Shown here: positions 12,738 to 28,300 of the stretch, in pieces
Numbering within the stretch: position 1 is the first letter of the stretch
Layout: each line of letters begins with the position of its first letter
DNA from: Lingula anatina
Taxonomy: Eukaryota; Brachiopoda; Lingulata; Lingulida; Lingulidae
Length of the DNA: 64,000 nt
Reading direction: 5' to 3'
NCBI RefSeq assembly: GCF_001039355.2
Contig: NW_019774525.1
Span: 96,117 to 160,116, forward strand
Notes under the pieces: generated by a model
Seen by the model: only the letters and a program-made list of their open reading frames with translations
Databases searched by the model: none
What the model was told of the DNA's origin: nothing
Position numbers and translations under genes: made by a program

Positions 12738-15700
12738 CTTTATCAAAAGAGGGCAAAACATGTGAAGTGTACACACTTATCTTACACATGGCCCTCTGGG
12801 GAGTTAGCACAAAACATTGTGTTAATGAATAAAAGATGAATAAATTAATGAAATTAAAATAATAATGAAGTAAAACAATAATGAATTTATAGAAATATGC
12901 TAAAGACCCATTTGAAATTGAAAAAAAAAGTAAGGCTTTAAATTTAGAACAAAATTTTAAAGCGCATTCAGAACAGCTGGCTAACAGATCCGCAGATTAA
13001 ATATAGCTGACCCACTTGAATGCTTGTTGCGTAATCCCCACATGGAATTTTTTTTTTTTTTATTCACAAAAAGACAAACAAAAATACATATGTAGACACA
13101 CACACAAACACACACACACACACACACAATAACACACAAAGCATTCATTATACATTAAGTAAACATGAAATATATGTAGATAGCCGGACTACATACAAAA
13201 CAGTATATTACAAGTGATGCTGCACATAACAAGATACAAACATTTTACATTTTACATAGAAGAAATTAGCGAAAAAGTAAAGTAAATTTATAAGTGGAGA
13301 AACTAGTCAAAAATGGAATCCCAGGTTCTCCACTCTGTAAGAATTTATACAGTGTCTAATCAGGAATTAAGCGGCAAGCTTTTTAGTGAGTCGCCATATT
13401 TGATCCATGGATCTGTTAGTCTGGTGTTCTGATTGTGCTCTTAGTCAACTTATACCCAAGATAAATTAGCAATCAAAGGCAGTCCATTTAAATGAAATAA
13501 TGTACATGACCTATAAAAAGACAGTAACGGTAAGAAGAGTAGCACTGGCTCTGGTTATGTGAATGCTAATAGCATTTAGCAAGTAAAACACCAGTCCTTT
13601 GCTTCACAGGGTACCGATTCATTAATGAAAGATGTAATATTCTTCCCATTATCAGCTGTAACACGCAAACATGCCTGCAGATGATGTGACAGGCATGATA
13701 AAATATGACAGGTATGCATTTTAAATGGAACCACAATAATCCCAAATCAATTTTCTCACTTAACCTGTCAGAGCTCTGGGAATCAGTTGGCTATCATGCA
13801 ACAGCTTTGAGAAGCCTTTTATTTAAAATTTATTAATAGGTGTGAAACTGATTTTTACCTTTTTACAGAACACATGCACACACGCATGCATTCACAGGAA
13901 AGTAAAAAGGTGTGAATCAATCCAATATCTGTACCAACTATATAGATGTTAAAAATTGCATGGTACCTCAGTATTATATATATATATGTATGTCTATACA
14001 AACATCAGACTTAGTGCCTTAAGGATACTGTAAAAGTTTGCCAAAATCTGCCTTACTTACATTCTTTTGGATAACAAATAAATCTACGTGGGTTCAGTGA
14101 CTAAATTAATTAGCATTTTCACACATGACAAGGGAAACATTATAATTGGGATTTTGGGGTAAAAATGGAAAAATCGATTACTCAAATTTCTCCTTTACCT
14201 GAACACCTACGAAAACCATTTCAACAACAATTTAATGCAACTTTTAGTACTCCAAAACCCTGCCAGCAGTCCAATTATTTCATTTAATTGGACTGTTTTT
14301 GCCAGTGATTTTTCTTTAAGGCTTTTGTTCAGATTTTACTGCTGACAAAACAAAATAATGCCTACGTTTAATGATAATCTGTAATAAGGGACTCTTAACT
14401 CCATAACAAAAAATATTTAAACCAAAATGCAGGCATGGGATCGAGGCCTATATACTAGTGGTCAACTAGGCCAATTTTAGTGATAAGAACTTGTTTAGGA
14501 ATGTTATTCCCCATACCAATGGTCATTTCACCTCAAAATAGAAAGGCGTTAAATTAATGATGAAAGCTTTGAGTTGCCTATGCTTATACACAGCAACAAG
14601 AAATATAAACTGCAATATTAAATAATTTCAAGGGGATTTTTTATCATTTTAAATCAGTACAAAGGTAGATGCATTATTGAATAATTTGATGCAGGAAAAA
14701 CTCATTTCAGGAATCTGGATGGTAATAAACACTTACCCCTAAAACTAATGAGAAACACATTGTGTTAAACATGTTTACCTTATCCCGTTCTTTTTCCTTC
14801 AGTTTTGCTTCGCTCCTCTTCAACCCTTCGTCCAGCAAATCCACCAGTCGAACTGTCTCTCCTGACCGGGTCTTGAACTTCTTTCTGAGAACGAAAAAAG
14901 AGCCCTTATTAGTGATCCTGCATCTAAGAAAGTTAAAAGTTGCACTCTGTGCTTAAAGAAGTGGACCTCTGCCATGATCAGGTTACAACAGTTTAAGATA
15001 TCATGATTCTGTTAGAAGTTCCACAAAATATAACTGTATACATTTAAAGGACAAAACTCTATACTTTAAAATGGTTCGAAAATAAAACATTATTTCTTGA
15101 GGACCCAACATTTTGAAACATCTTACTACTTCGCAATCAAGAGTTTCACACCTATGTGAAATTAATTAATTTTTTAAAGTATATGTATATTTTATCAGAA
15201 AAAGATATATATATATATATATGCCATTTAAACCTAGACAATTTTATCTGAGCTACAAGAAGATCCATCTGAGCAAACAACAAAAATTATTATTGATCCT
15301 GCGACTTCCTGCTTAAAAAAGTTGTTCATCACACGTGAAATTCATCAAATCGCATATCCTGTCTTCCTCTTCAGTTTCACATTTCTGTGTTTTAAAAGCC
15401 ATTAGGAAATCAATATGCATTAATATTTTCCATGGGGGGTGAGGGGAGGTTGAAACTGACCAGTAGTTCCATTTCACTGTGTCAAGATAGTACAGGCTCT
15501 GAGGGTTTCCTTGTCAAAATATGTTTTTGTCTAATTGATAATTTTATTCAACAAAGGAAAATGAAGCAAACATTAAAAACTTTTAGTCAAACAAGTCATT
15601 TGACTATAATAAATATACGTAGACCCCAGGTTTTAATAACTTGTTAAACATCCTTTCTCAACCCCCACCTACCCATTCTTTCATATTAGACAGTCTGACA

Positions 15701-18700
15701 ATAATGCCAGTTCTGATATAATACAAAACTGTAACCTTCAAAAATTCACTTCTCAAAAAAAAAAAAGGGTTTGTTTGAATTACATTCTCTATCATTTTCC
15801 ATTCCTAAAGGCACTCACATTTAACAGTCTGATACAGTGCTGCTACTTATACAATACTGAAGCCTACGAAGATTCACTTCTTACAAAACCTTGCTGACCC
15901 TACCCATGGTAATTGGTGTATTTAGTTATATTCTAATAAGTCCAACAATAGTTTATACATGCTAGAGATTATTTAACAGATCAGTTAAGTGGTGTTCAGG
16001 TCTTTGGGTCTAGAAATGAAATGTTTTACATGTTTTTATGCACTACTTTTAAATATTTTACTTCTGTCCCCGTGTCTAATTTACTTGGTTTTACTATATA
16101 GTTGGAAAATACAAGACATTTCAGAATACAAATTGATAACATTTTCATTTTGAAAAAAAAAATATTGTGCTAGACATGGAGTCTGTCACATTGTCCCAAC
16201 ATCAGCTTAGATAACACCAAGAAACAGGTTATACATTAAGATAAAAAAAAAATACAGAGCTAAAAACTCCAGGAATTATCCAAGAAACAGTATCATCCAC
16301 TAAAGAGCCCATTTATCCTGATATTTTTCAGGTAATCAGTTTGATTGGAGCTCCATTATAGACATCAATCAAACACGAGGTAATGGCAGCCATTTAAAGA
16401 CCACCGCACTGAGCATCATTATGCAGCTGTTAAGAAAACTGAACCAGCTCAATATGTAAGTATTCACTGTCAGCAGATACGAGGTGTCCCAGTATCAACC
16501 ATCTTGGCACGTAAGGAAATTATCTCCAGGGAACCAATTGTCCTGCTCAGATTATCTGACAGACAAGATTGACAAAAACCCTAATAGCATGTCTTACCCA
16601 GAACAGAACACATCTCAAAGTGGAGTCCACTGCTTTCTATGCTCTAGATCTGTGCAAGATGAGGAATATGCACGAGTGAAAAAACACATTTTTCATCCAT
16701 GAAAAATTAAAGGTAAATAAAAAAAAATAACTAGTAAAGCATTCAGAATGTGCAGACATCTGCCAAAGCAGCTCAATTATCATAATATATCATCAATTAA
16801 TTAATCACTACCCAAATCTGATTGATTTTAAGCTGGCCTGTTTCTGACCTATCTGGAACATTTCATCAAATCCATCCATAACGTTTTAAGTTATAGGCTA
16901 TTAGTCTAAAGCCCCATTCAGAACACGGGACTAACTAGTCCGAGGGTCAAATATGGCCAACCCACTTGAATACTTCCCCATGGAATATCTATTCAGTTTC
17001 TATTAGCAGATTAGATGGCATGCTTTTTAGTGGGTTGCCATATTTGACTCTCAGACTAGTTATAGTCCCCTATTCTGAATGGGGCCTACAAGTAACAAAT
17101 TTCAAGATTTTAAAGTTAAACTTAAGCATGAACCAGATATTGTTAAAGTCATCTTAGGCCTAGTAATACTTTCTGATCATATCTTAAAAGAGAAATGATG
17201 CAAATTCATGTCACAAAAGATAATAAACTTTGCCATCTTCTAAATAACTTTTCCATCAACCATCTTGACACAGTTTAAAATCATGCAGAATCTGTAAGAT
17301 AGTGTGCTAATTGAACTTGAAGGGATAGTGGACTTTGTAAAACAATCTCTTAAACATGGGTTAAGGACTTTTTAAGTTTTGGGGATTGTTAAAGAGTTAC
17401 CGAGTGTCAGGAAAGGATGACCACAGGTTGGTTAGTTAGAAAAAATAAGGTTAACCCAAGGCAATTTTGTAAAGCATATTAAGTTTCTGCAGGAGTCTCC
17501 TACACTGTACTCCTAAATTTAACTAACATTATGATACCAAAAAAAAAGAAATTAAAATCCTTCCAATTGACTTACACAAATTAGGCACTTGCTCCAGCTT
17601 TGAAGATAATAATAATAATAATAATAGTAATAATAGTATATACTAGGATTGACAGCTAAAGCCTATTTGCATGGTATTATTACTTTGGTATCAATTTTAC
17701 GCTGCAATATACCCTCTACCATTTTCACATTGGATAAATCACATTAGCCTTATAATAAACAATGGTATATGTGATACAGGGTTGATAAAAATTAAATTTC
17801 CAGTTTGCATCCTTTAATCTTTGTAACTAGGTAACTAGCAGTAAAATTATCTTTTTGTAATCAAGAAATGGCATCCCAGGATACTATAGTAAGTGCGAGT
17901 CTCAAATTCACACAAATGGCCTGGACAGCATAATTGAAAAGATCCAGTTTTTGAAAAGACAAAACATGTCATGGAAAGCCATTTGAGCATGTACTGTACA
18001 AAATGCATGCTTGAGTCAGGTTACTCAATCCACTACTTCTCATTAAACATCAAACATAAAAAAGCTGAGAGTACGTACATGAGGATAATTAATACTTGGG
18101 ACTGGTTTCCCCAAAGAAATATGACCCAAAAATTGGTCCAAAACACACACAACCTAATCCACTGCACTGAATAAAGAATAAGTCATGAGTGATGCATTTT
18201 TTGGTATAAAATAGTTGATGCAATATTTTAATTCAACTGGACTGCTATAAAGAACAGTTTGATCCTCAGATTAACTGATCTACAAATCAAATATGGCAGA
18301 CAGGCTTGAGAGCAAAAGCCACATGATCCCTTAATGGTCTCCCGCCTACCACATGCGCCATCCCTGGAGGGGCCTAGCAATTAAGTCTCGAAGCCATTTT
18401 AATTTAGCTTTAATTGCTAGGCCCCTACAGGGATGTGCCTATGGTGAGATAGACTATAAGGGGATTATACAGCTTTGCTTTCAAGTGGGTCTGCCATATT
18501 TGATCCCCGGGTCAGTTATTTAGTCAGAGGATCAAACTATTCTGAATGTGGCCAAATTTTTGTTTAAAAGTTAAGACCGATTTATCAGGCTAAACGCTCT
18601 CTTGTGAAACCTGCCCCTATTCAAATTATGACATATTTGAGAGAACATCTTGAATCTCCTGTCTGGTAATTTCCGGGAATGGTGACATGACACTATCAAA

Positions 18701-21700
18701 ACAAATTGCATTTCACCGCCCTGTTATGGTGGGAGATACTGAAGCCTTGAAAGAATTATGGCATAAAAAATTAAACCTAAAACCATCTTCTATAATTATC
18801 CACTAAATCAGTTTTGCTCCTCATCATCATTAATTACTCAGGAGTCATTACCGTTGAGATAACTGTTCATTAATAAAGAAACATTTACACCAAGCAGAGC
18901 CATGTATTAATATCCTGTAATAATGCCTGCTTATTTCATCAACTCAGTCAAAAATTACCAAGTCCAAATGGAAGAAAGAGTGAAATTTTTCGTAATCAAC
19001 AAAATTAATCAGCAATGACTGTTAGCCAGAGTAATTTCCACTAATTCAGCATTATCTATAAACTATCTACACAATTAGACATATATTATTCAAAGATATT
19101 AAGATTTGTCATGTTTTTGACAAGTGTCATTTAGAACTATTTTCTCTGGTGCAACTATAACTGCAGACGACAGCCTACATACCACTTTTAATTGCCATTA
19201 AATTTAAATTAAACTTAAAAAGAAATATAAAAAAAAGAATGTAATAATAAATGTAGGTGATAATAATTTTAGTAAAGGCACTTGTAGTTCTAACTCTGAG
19301 ATCGTGGAATCATGGTCAGTTGTTAAAAATGTCAACATCCTCTATAGATCTCATTATTACTACATTAGTGGAAAATCAGGATGTAATCTGATCATTTTGT
19401 GACACCAGAATAAGATGTAATTTCATTAAATTTCTAAAAATAATTATTTTACATGTACAATAGGATAAAGCTGTTTCCTGATAGGCAAATACCAGTATAA
19501 TTGTATTCAGACAAGAAACAGTTTTATACAATACGTCTAAACTTATAAAGCACAACTTGAAAGTACTCCCAAAGTACAGAGAAAATACTTATAAAATAAA
19601 ACCTTAAAAATATTAGGGGACCTGAATTACGTTGACAATGTAATTATCACTTCTCTCCTTCATATTTACTGTCCCTCCTAAAAAATTCATCAAAATTTGG
19701 AAGAACGCTCTGATAAATCTTGCCAACCACCACACAAATGGACATATCAAGACCAATGGAAATAAAGCCTTCTTCATTGGCAGAGTAATTCAGTTAAAAA
19801 ATGTATTTTACATTATACTTATATGATAACCTTTGATATATCTTCAGTGAGGAATCCTATCAGTCATAAATTTCTCTTGTTACCTTGAAAAGTTATTGTT
19901 AATGATGCTATAAATGTAGACACCATCTCAACCTGTTAGCAAACAGATAAGAACATAAGACTTGGAATACACAAATAAAACAATCAATTTTGACACCTTA
20001 TATCAACCATGCAATTGTTCCATGTATAATTACATACATCTATTCCATTATTTATAACTGACTCACAACCAAGAAGAAGGCATTAAAGGCAAATCATAAT
20101 ATGAACAGACATCTTATCCAAAACATTGTTGCAAAACATCCAGTTATTTCCCCTGCCACTAAAGCAGATCATTACATCTGAAAAAAAAATTACTTAATAT
20201 TACAATTTCTATACTCCCCCTTAAATCCTTGTCTGCTTTTCTCAATTACAAAATCAATTGTTAGGTTGCCATAAAGCCTGTACAAATGCGACCACAAAGT
20301 TCCAAATAGCACAACTTGAATAAATAAAGCTTAATATTTCCTGAAAAAAAAGGCATTTGATCAGTTTTTTTCTGTGCTGTTATAAATCTCTGCAGTTTTT
20401 CATAAAAGCTGATTTAAATAAGTGCATCCTTACATGGGAGTGATGTGGGCATAGCTACATGTAGTTTCATACAGGGAAAACAAGAGCAGGGGTAATCCTA
20501 AAGAGGGGCGAGAAATGGACATTTTTTCATCGGAGCACCTAGGTATGTATGCACAGACAGAAAACTGAATTTTAGGAATGTTACTAATGAAGCCACTGGT
20601 AGTAGATGTCAGTCTGTTGATGTCAAACCTTGATGATGAATGAACAATTGTCAATAACAAAAGACCCAAAATGACAATTTTGGCTCACAAAAAGTTAGAT
20701 ATCCACCGCTAGTCTAAAAAGTCTCTTACTGCATAAATCCACAACAGCAACCAGCCAAAATGTTGCCTCCAAAATCTCATACATTGCACAAATAAATAAA
20801 TAAATAAATAAATAAATAAATGAATAAAGTGGTGCAATATTTTTCTCCAAGCTGTGTTAAGACACTGAAGTGAACCTGCATGGTTCATAAAAGGTACCCT
20901 GTAAGCTACTTAATTTTCAGACGTGCTAGTGTGAAGTGATCATTAGGGCTTCATTTCTGTGGCTAAGTTATTACTAACAGAGCTCAATCCCCAGATAGAC
21001 GGAAACTGATTAAGAAAAGTGAGATGTTTAATACCCAGAAAACAATAATACCGCGTTTTGTGGTTTGGGCCACAGGCTTGTCAATTGCAAATGGTCTATG
21101 AAATGGTGTGAGGGATATATCTTGTGACTCATTACCTTTATTGATTTTCCTTTCCTTCATTTCATTCTTGTGACTACTTAACCCTTTCAAGCATATACAT
21201 TTAAAATCTGATCCTTCATTTATGTGCAATAACTACCTAGAATGAAGCATTTATCTAAAAGAAGGTTATGGCTGCTCAGTTAAGGGATGTCAAGGTTTAC
21301 AATTCACCTTTTGGCACTGAAAACCAATTTATTCCATGGTCATTTAATCTGTGGAGTAACTTGATATGTTTTAAAACACTCTTAAGGCCATGGTATTGGT
21401 TAGATTTAGTTTACGTAGAACAAGTCAGTTATAGATATTTAATATTTATTTCAGAGAAAGTTGAACTTCAATATCCACAGAGCATTTTTTCTTCAGAAAA
21501 ATATATGTAAAAGGATACCAAACCTAAATAAGTCTCCAACCAACCCCCCCAAAAAATGTTTTTGTAAAATGCTTACTTACCTGTGAAAAGTCAAGAGGTT
21601 ATACTTCACATAGTCATATGATTTATGTTATCACATCCCAGTATAATATATCATAATAATATTTACAGTACAGGTGCTAGCAAGAAGTTTGTCGAGGTAA

Positions 21701-24700
21701 TAACGTGACCTTACGTTACACACATGCTTTCACAAGGTGTGAAACACTATCACATGGAACACTGTAAATAACCGCCCATTCAATGTATTTATTTCCAAAC
21801 ATTTTTTTTTTTTTTTTTGTAAAAAAAAAGGAATACAACATAATAAAACTAATACACAAGATGTACAGTTTCTATTTGCAATACAACAAATCTAGATTAG
21901 AAATGAGTAATTAAGGTACTTCTTCACAACATATATAGGAAAACATCTACTTTTTCTTGTCTATCAAATAATGCAATCATTTTACATTTCTTTTATCATC
22001 TTCAATATATGCAGTAGTTTTATAGAGCATATTTAGCACTTCTTAGTCATCTGTTATGTTGATGTTGTTTGTGGTTGATAATGTTAATTCCTTGCCTTCT
22101 TACTTCTTTTATTGTCTTTAATGTGCAACAGTCTTTAATGAATTATACTCATATGTATACCTATTTCATCTACAAAAGGGTGAAAATAAGATAGAGCACG
22201 CAACTGTTTCTGAAGGTGAAGAGAACAAATCATAACCGAGTAATAACACAGGACTAAGAAGTCCTAAATTTATCTCAAATGCAATAAACACTCCAAATTT
22301 TCTTGGAAAATGACGGCACACAGTTAATTACTGTACAGCTTCTCACAGCGAGGAAAGCTTAACAGTCAAGTACAAAGATAAACAAGCAGTTTAATAATGC
22401 TACCCAGGATTATCCCTTGCCCACCCCACCCAATGCTGATTTGTTGAAGGGGAAATGAAATACTGGCATGTTTTATTATTAAAACAGTTTCCAAGGCCTT
22501 TTTGATCAAACACACTCACGCAATAGTGTCAGATAGACTTCCGTATCTAGTGCATTACCACAAAGAGTTAAAAAAAAAAAAAAACAATAAATGGTCAAAT
22601 TCAGCCTGAAAAAATGCCTTAAAATAATTTTTAGATGAGTTTTATTGTGATTGAAGGATAATACAAAAAAAATAAAAATAAAAAATAAAAAAAAGCTAAA
22701 ATCTGTTCCACACACCCATAATGTCCTTACTGGCTCAAGACGATCTTTTATACACATCCTGAATTCAAGTTTTTCTTGCAATGATCTTCTTGACTTTTCT
22801 CACAGAGTGCATAAAAACAAAAAGCTCATACAAACCATTATAATGGTGACCAATAAATAATGAGATAATAAAAGGTACATAAAAGCCTCATTTAGTTTTA
22901 TCATAGTACATTATATCAGAATTCACAGAAAACATTTCAATTCATATGAACATCATTCAAACAAGTGTTACTGACATTAAAACAGAGACCGCAAAGAGAA
23001 AAAAAACATGACAACAACAATGACTACATGCGAAAGTATCATACAAAACAAGAAAGAGTCATATTAAGAATATGATCCCTTCCGTTCAAACCTGTCATAA
23101 ATAGGAAAGGCGCGGCTAATGTAGATATATCAAAGAACGAGAACGATAATTGCAATGACAGAGCACTTTGCTTTACACTCTAGATATTATAGATTGAACA
23201 GAGACTAATTTGCCGCAGATTAATCAATATAAATCTAATCACAGGCATCAGTCCAATGGTGCGATCAAGGCAGTTCCATTTGCCTTCTGATTTATCTGTG
23301 TGCTTTATAATCTTCACTGCATTAGCACGGTGAAGATAACACCTTTTGGACTACAATGACAGGAGGCTGCCCGAGAATATAGAGAGTTGCATGGCAATTC
23401 TACAAGGTGGATCACTCCATAAATGCTCCAAGGGGGAAAAAAACAAGCAGAAATCCTACTGACCAAATGTGAGAAACTGAAAAGGTAGGATGTGTTTCCG
23501 TTTTCTTGCTCGTTGTGGAATTTTTTGAAGAAATTTATACTGACATCCAAGTTTCACCATTCTTTTTAATTGAGTGCATGAGTCTGTGAAGTGAGCACAA
23601 ATGCCTAATATGGAATATTTACTTAATTCCAATTCTCTACAACTGCATTATTTCTTAATTGGGTTTTGCTTTATTCTAGGCAAAAAGGATTTTTTTTATC
23701 TAAAAACAATATAATTATGATTTATTAGTCCTCATTTAATAACTAATATTATAAATGGATTTATTACTTAGAATTGTGAAATCAAAGCCATGCGTACTAG
23801 AAATTGCACAAAGGAAATATTAGAATTATATGTATATGTTACTTTTATGATTTAAAAAATGACATCTATATATATATATAATTAGCTGGTGATTTTAGTC
23901 TTAATGGCCTTATGTACTTATATAGCTTTGCTGGCAATATTGTTTAAATTAAGGAACAGGACATGGATTGCTTGTGTATTTTGAGCATTTTTACTGCTTC
24001 AAGTTGAAATAAGTTTGCATAGTCTGGAAAGAGTAAGCACATTAAATAAACACTTTGTACACCACAACTATTGAAAATTTAAAGCTTCGTGGTAAGAAAT
24101 CTGAAATGCCATTCAGACTGGTCTGAACCTGTTTTAGACTACAAAAGATCAGCAGAGGCCAGTTTTACAAACTAACTTTTTAGATTAAAAACAATATTCA
24201 CCTAAATCTTTTTAAAGTTTATTTAGTCTACTTTTACCCATGGCAAGCTACATCAGTGCTCACTGAAGTATAAAAAATGGCCTTTGTTTAGAAGAAACAG
24301 CTACTGTGCTTATGTGGACTTCTGCAGATTTATACTGATCAGAAATGAATTACTGCAATATTTTTGTCTAAAAGTTAAAGACCAAAGATTGGTATAGAGG
24401 AATCTTCTGTGACAAAAACCCCTGCGCACCAACCTAGAGACCCTGCAACTGGTGACGGCAGTCAATCAATGGAATGGTTGTATCCAGGCTGAGTTCAGGC
24501 CTGTAGCCAGGGGGGGGGGGGGGGGTTCGGGGGGTTCAAAAGAACCACCCTTTTTGCTGGGAAAAAGTCCACTCTGGGTAAAATTTGATCTATGTACTTG
24601 AGTATTTTATGGTAAAAGGTCCACTTTTCAGAAAACGAACCCCCCTCTGAAATTGCTGGCTACGGGCCTGGAGTTGGTCCATAATTTTTGAAAGATCTTT

Positions 24701-25267
24701 GGCTAATGGTTCTAAGGTTTTAGGCCCACTTGGTGTCCACACCGAACTCACAATTTAATACACTACACAATACTGAATTTTAAATTCAGTCCTTTCTGAT
24801 AAAGTAATACTACAAATTCATTGGTAGGCCAATCAAAGCAAGATAACATGTGAAATTTGCATTACGTTTTAAGGGGCTATTGTCACAGAAGATTTCTCTA
24901 CACCAACCTTTCAAAAATTTTACCACTGTTTACTTTCCATATAATTGCCAATAAGATAAGGTGCTATTATCTCTGCATACTATATGTGAATAAATTTTGC
25001 TCTCAGATCATCTGAAGGTATTAGTTATTGAAATTAGCTGAAACATCATTAACATGTCACCAACAGTGCCATGCTGAATTCAGCATATAGCATTTTTTAA
25101 GTCAATTGAAACCTGTTATTGTGATTTATGACCCAAATAAACTCATAGATGATAAAGGCTGTCCAGTCGGTAAATTGGTGTCTGTAAGAGCTTGCTGGCA
25201 AACACCCTGCATGCATATCAATAGAGTAAAATTGAAGCAAAGAGAAGTGTTCATATAATGTGACCCA

Positions 25268-25306
<39 letters not shown>

Positions 25307-28300
25307 ATGAGAGACAGTGTCACGGGGTTCACGGTAGACTTAAAATCCACAATTAAAGGTCAGCGAGGTGCTGTTGTGATCTTGATGTACCGAAGAATTT
25401 CGATGTGGAGCAACATCGCAAGTGATCCCTTAGCAAGTCCCATACTCGTTTTACGGGGCAAAGTACAACTAAAATTCTAGTTGCCTGACCATAGAAATCA
25501 CTTGAGCGTGGCAAGTAAGGCCAACAAGTATGTCAGAAATTACAATGTGAAAAGAATTTAGAATCACCCCCCCCCCCCAAAGAGAGCCCAGCCCCCAGCT
25601 GCACTAAAATTCCAAAGTTCCCAAGGTTTTAACTTCCTAACTTAAATGGTCTAGGAGGAGATAATGGAATTTACTAACGCACAGACGTACTGACTCGCAG
25701 ATGCACAGGATAACGTGCAGGAATTTAAAAAAGAAAAAAAATTCAAGCTCTCATGCTTTTGACATTGAAGATCTAATGCTTTATTCCCACCCTATTCCTG
25801 TAAGTGAGTGAGTTGGTTTGAATCCAACTCACAAAAGCTATGTTTAGCAGAAAGGAAGATTAATAAGAAGATCACACGAAACATCCTCAATTCTCAGAAA
25901 CCAATCACAAAATCAGAGAGGTTGGTGACTGAATAGATAAGTAATTATCACAAGTCAGCTATCAGGTAACACATATGGAATTTCCTACGTGTAACAATGC
26001 TGAAGATATCGAGTATGTCTGCTATAAAATTTTCTAGTTATTAAGCTTGGTACAACAACAACATGGCATACAACTACAGATTATCGACCCTTGCACCTGG
26101 TGTCATTTTCTGGTGGACAAATAAAAGGAAAAAAAAAACAGGTGCATGTTAAGAAATAACACGCAATCCTATGGGAAATTGTGAGTTTGAATGCTGACTA
26201 TATTTTATCTTGCTTCGAATAACAACTCATTAAATGTGCAAAAGCGATCAGTTAGCTTTAGGTGTTAACAAAGCTGCCCATGTAAGTTCTATGTGACATT
26301 GTAAAATTGCTGGTTAAAAAAAAATGGGTGCTCCACTGCAGCAGTATGAATAACCTGCTTCATCAAGGGCTTGGGGTTTTTTTCATTATATTTTTATCAT
26401 TATCATACTTTTAATATAAATACTAGATGCACCCTAGCCTGAAGAATTTGAGCCATATGCTAAACATTAAATTTGTCAAATCTCCCAATCGCTTCAAGAG
26501 TCTCCTAGTTTGAGGACTACTCTCCCAAGCATCCAATGCAGACTGAAAATCTCCAGATCTGTCAGTTTTCTGTATATTAAAATTACCCTCGTTATTTTTC
26601 ATATTTTGTTCACATAATTGCAAAACTTGAGCTGATTCCTGTTTGAGCTTTGATGAATCTGTGTCACGATGTTACCTATACAAAGACACTTAATTAAGTC
26701 CTTCGCTTGTGGACAACAAAATACTTTACCACTGCATTGTGGGTCTAAACTGGAAAGGCTTCTGCATGGCAGAAGTGCGAGGCCGATGCAGAAGGTGCCA
26801 GTAACAATTGTGGAAGAATAGCCTTTAAGTAAGTTCAATGTGCAGTTGCTCAAGTTTTATTTCAAAGAGCCCTGAGGAAGCAAATTTAGCATGATATTAG
26901 CCATTTATTTTATTTATTTGTTATTATTTTTTTTTTGGGGGGGGGGGATGAAGGGTGCATGAAAAAAATCTCACTCTAGCAATTTTAATTATTGATTAGT
27001 ATGTAAACACACACTAATCTAGCTTAAAAAAAGGTAAAACATTTCATCACTATTCACCAAATCTTTCATTTCAGATAGATTCAACAATTTGATCTGGCAA
27101 AACATCCACCACTTTGATGAAAGGAAATTCTATTTCAGGATAAGATCAGTGATAAGTCGGTACTCATGTCAGCATATTTCAGTTACTTAGTTACCAATGC
27201 TATCTTTTACTTTCTCTATAGGTGGCAGAGGCTAATGAAAGGAATCACTGAGATGTCAACTGTGAACCCAAAGTCATTTTACCAGCAGGAAAAAACGGTG
27301 CAATGTTTTATATGAAGAGAGAAACTGAAAATATTCCCACTATAAGAATCAAAAAGAAGATGCATGCGTGCATGGCCTACTGAATGTGAAACAAAAATAT
27401 GGCACAAGCTGACGAATAAAATTATACATTGAATCAATATTCTCAAAACGGAAAAAGTGTAAAACTTTATACCAGACCTTCCAGTCTATCTTAGAAACCC
27501 ATCCAATAGCAAATGAAACAAACCAAGGATCAAGATGAATTGTGTTCAATGCTGAATGAGGACTCATTCAATAAATATTCTTACTGCAGCTCATCAGTTA
27601 TATACCTGTGGCTCCTGCATGGACCTTTTATTCAAAACATTCTGGAATACCAACTCAGACATTATTATAGCTGGACATTATTATTACTAATGTCAGGAAA
27701 TGAAATATGAAACTTGTGAACATAGTTGACAACTGCAGTATGTCTTTAATACCCTAAACTGGACGTATTGATCACTGCTGTGCTCAGATACTGTTCAAAC
27801 TTCTTCTTGATAAAAGAAACTTAAGCCACCCTGACAAAATCATTCTTGCAAAAGATTCACCACAATGGCTACGCTTACCCAGCATTATAGCATAACTCGG
27901 CAAGACATAAATAAAAACATCACCACTATGGACAATGGTCAGGACGTACTGACCACACAACAATCACAGCTACTCCATGGCTCCAGCCTTGCCATATGCC
28001 TTCTCATACTGGTTTCATCAGGAATACTGGGAGCCATTGCAAATTTGTCGTATCTTCGAGCAATTCTCATTGATACAAAGGGGCTGAAATTACGCTACAG
28101 TTTTTTCCTGAGTCTTAGTTTAGTTGACTTGTTGATTTGCTTCGTGTGGGCCTTGTTGGAGGCAGTGTATATAATACAGCTTTACATGAACCAGCCAATC
28201 TTAAAAGGACTATGCCAAGCCAGTTCAATTATACATGTACTAGCAGTTACTGTAATATTCTTCTCCATCCTTTTCTACATTATCCAGAGCCTTATAAGAA

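Larger units (their letters stand above)
14885..27864. other. Large RARS1 intron, right part, up to the nested GPCR
   Basis: No exon with a recognisable domain is visible on either strand. The stretch holds foldback elements (16910, 18252), a family C MITE (24496), dispersed repeats (16845, 19676) and simple repeats (17607, 20785, 25269), plus many homopolymer runs. A 5' untranslated exon for the GPCR could lie near its right end but I cannot place one. Confidence 0.6.

Noticed and set aside
11985-12810. Long open frames on both strands
   Set aside because: They cross the N gap and the ATA repeat; the open frame is an artefact.
26423-26853. Two minus-strand frames in the large RARS1 intron
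   Set aside because: No splice signals, domain or RARS1 similarity; chance frames.
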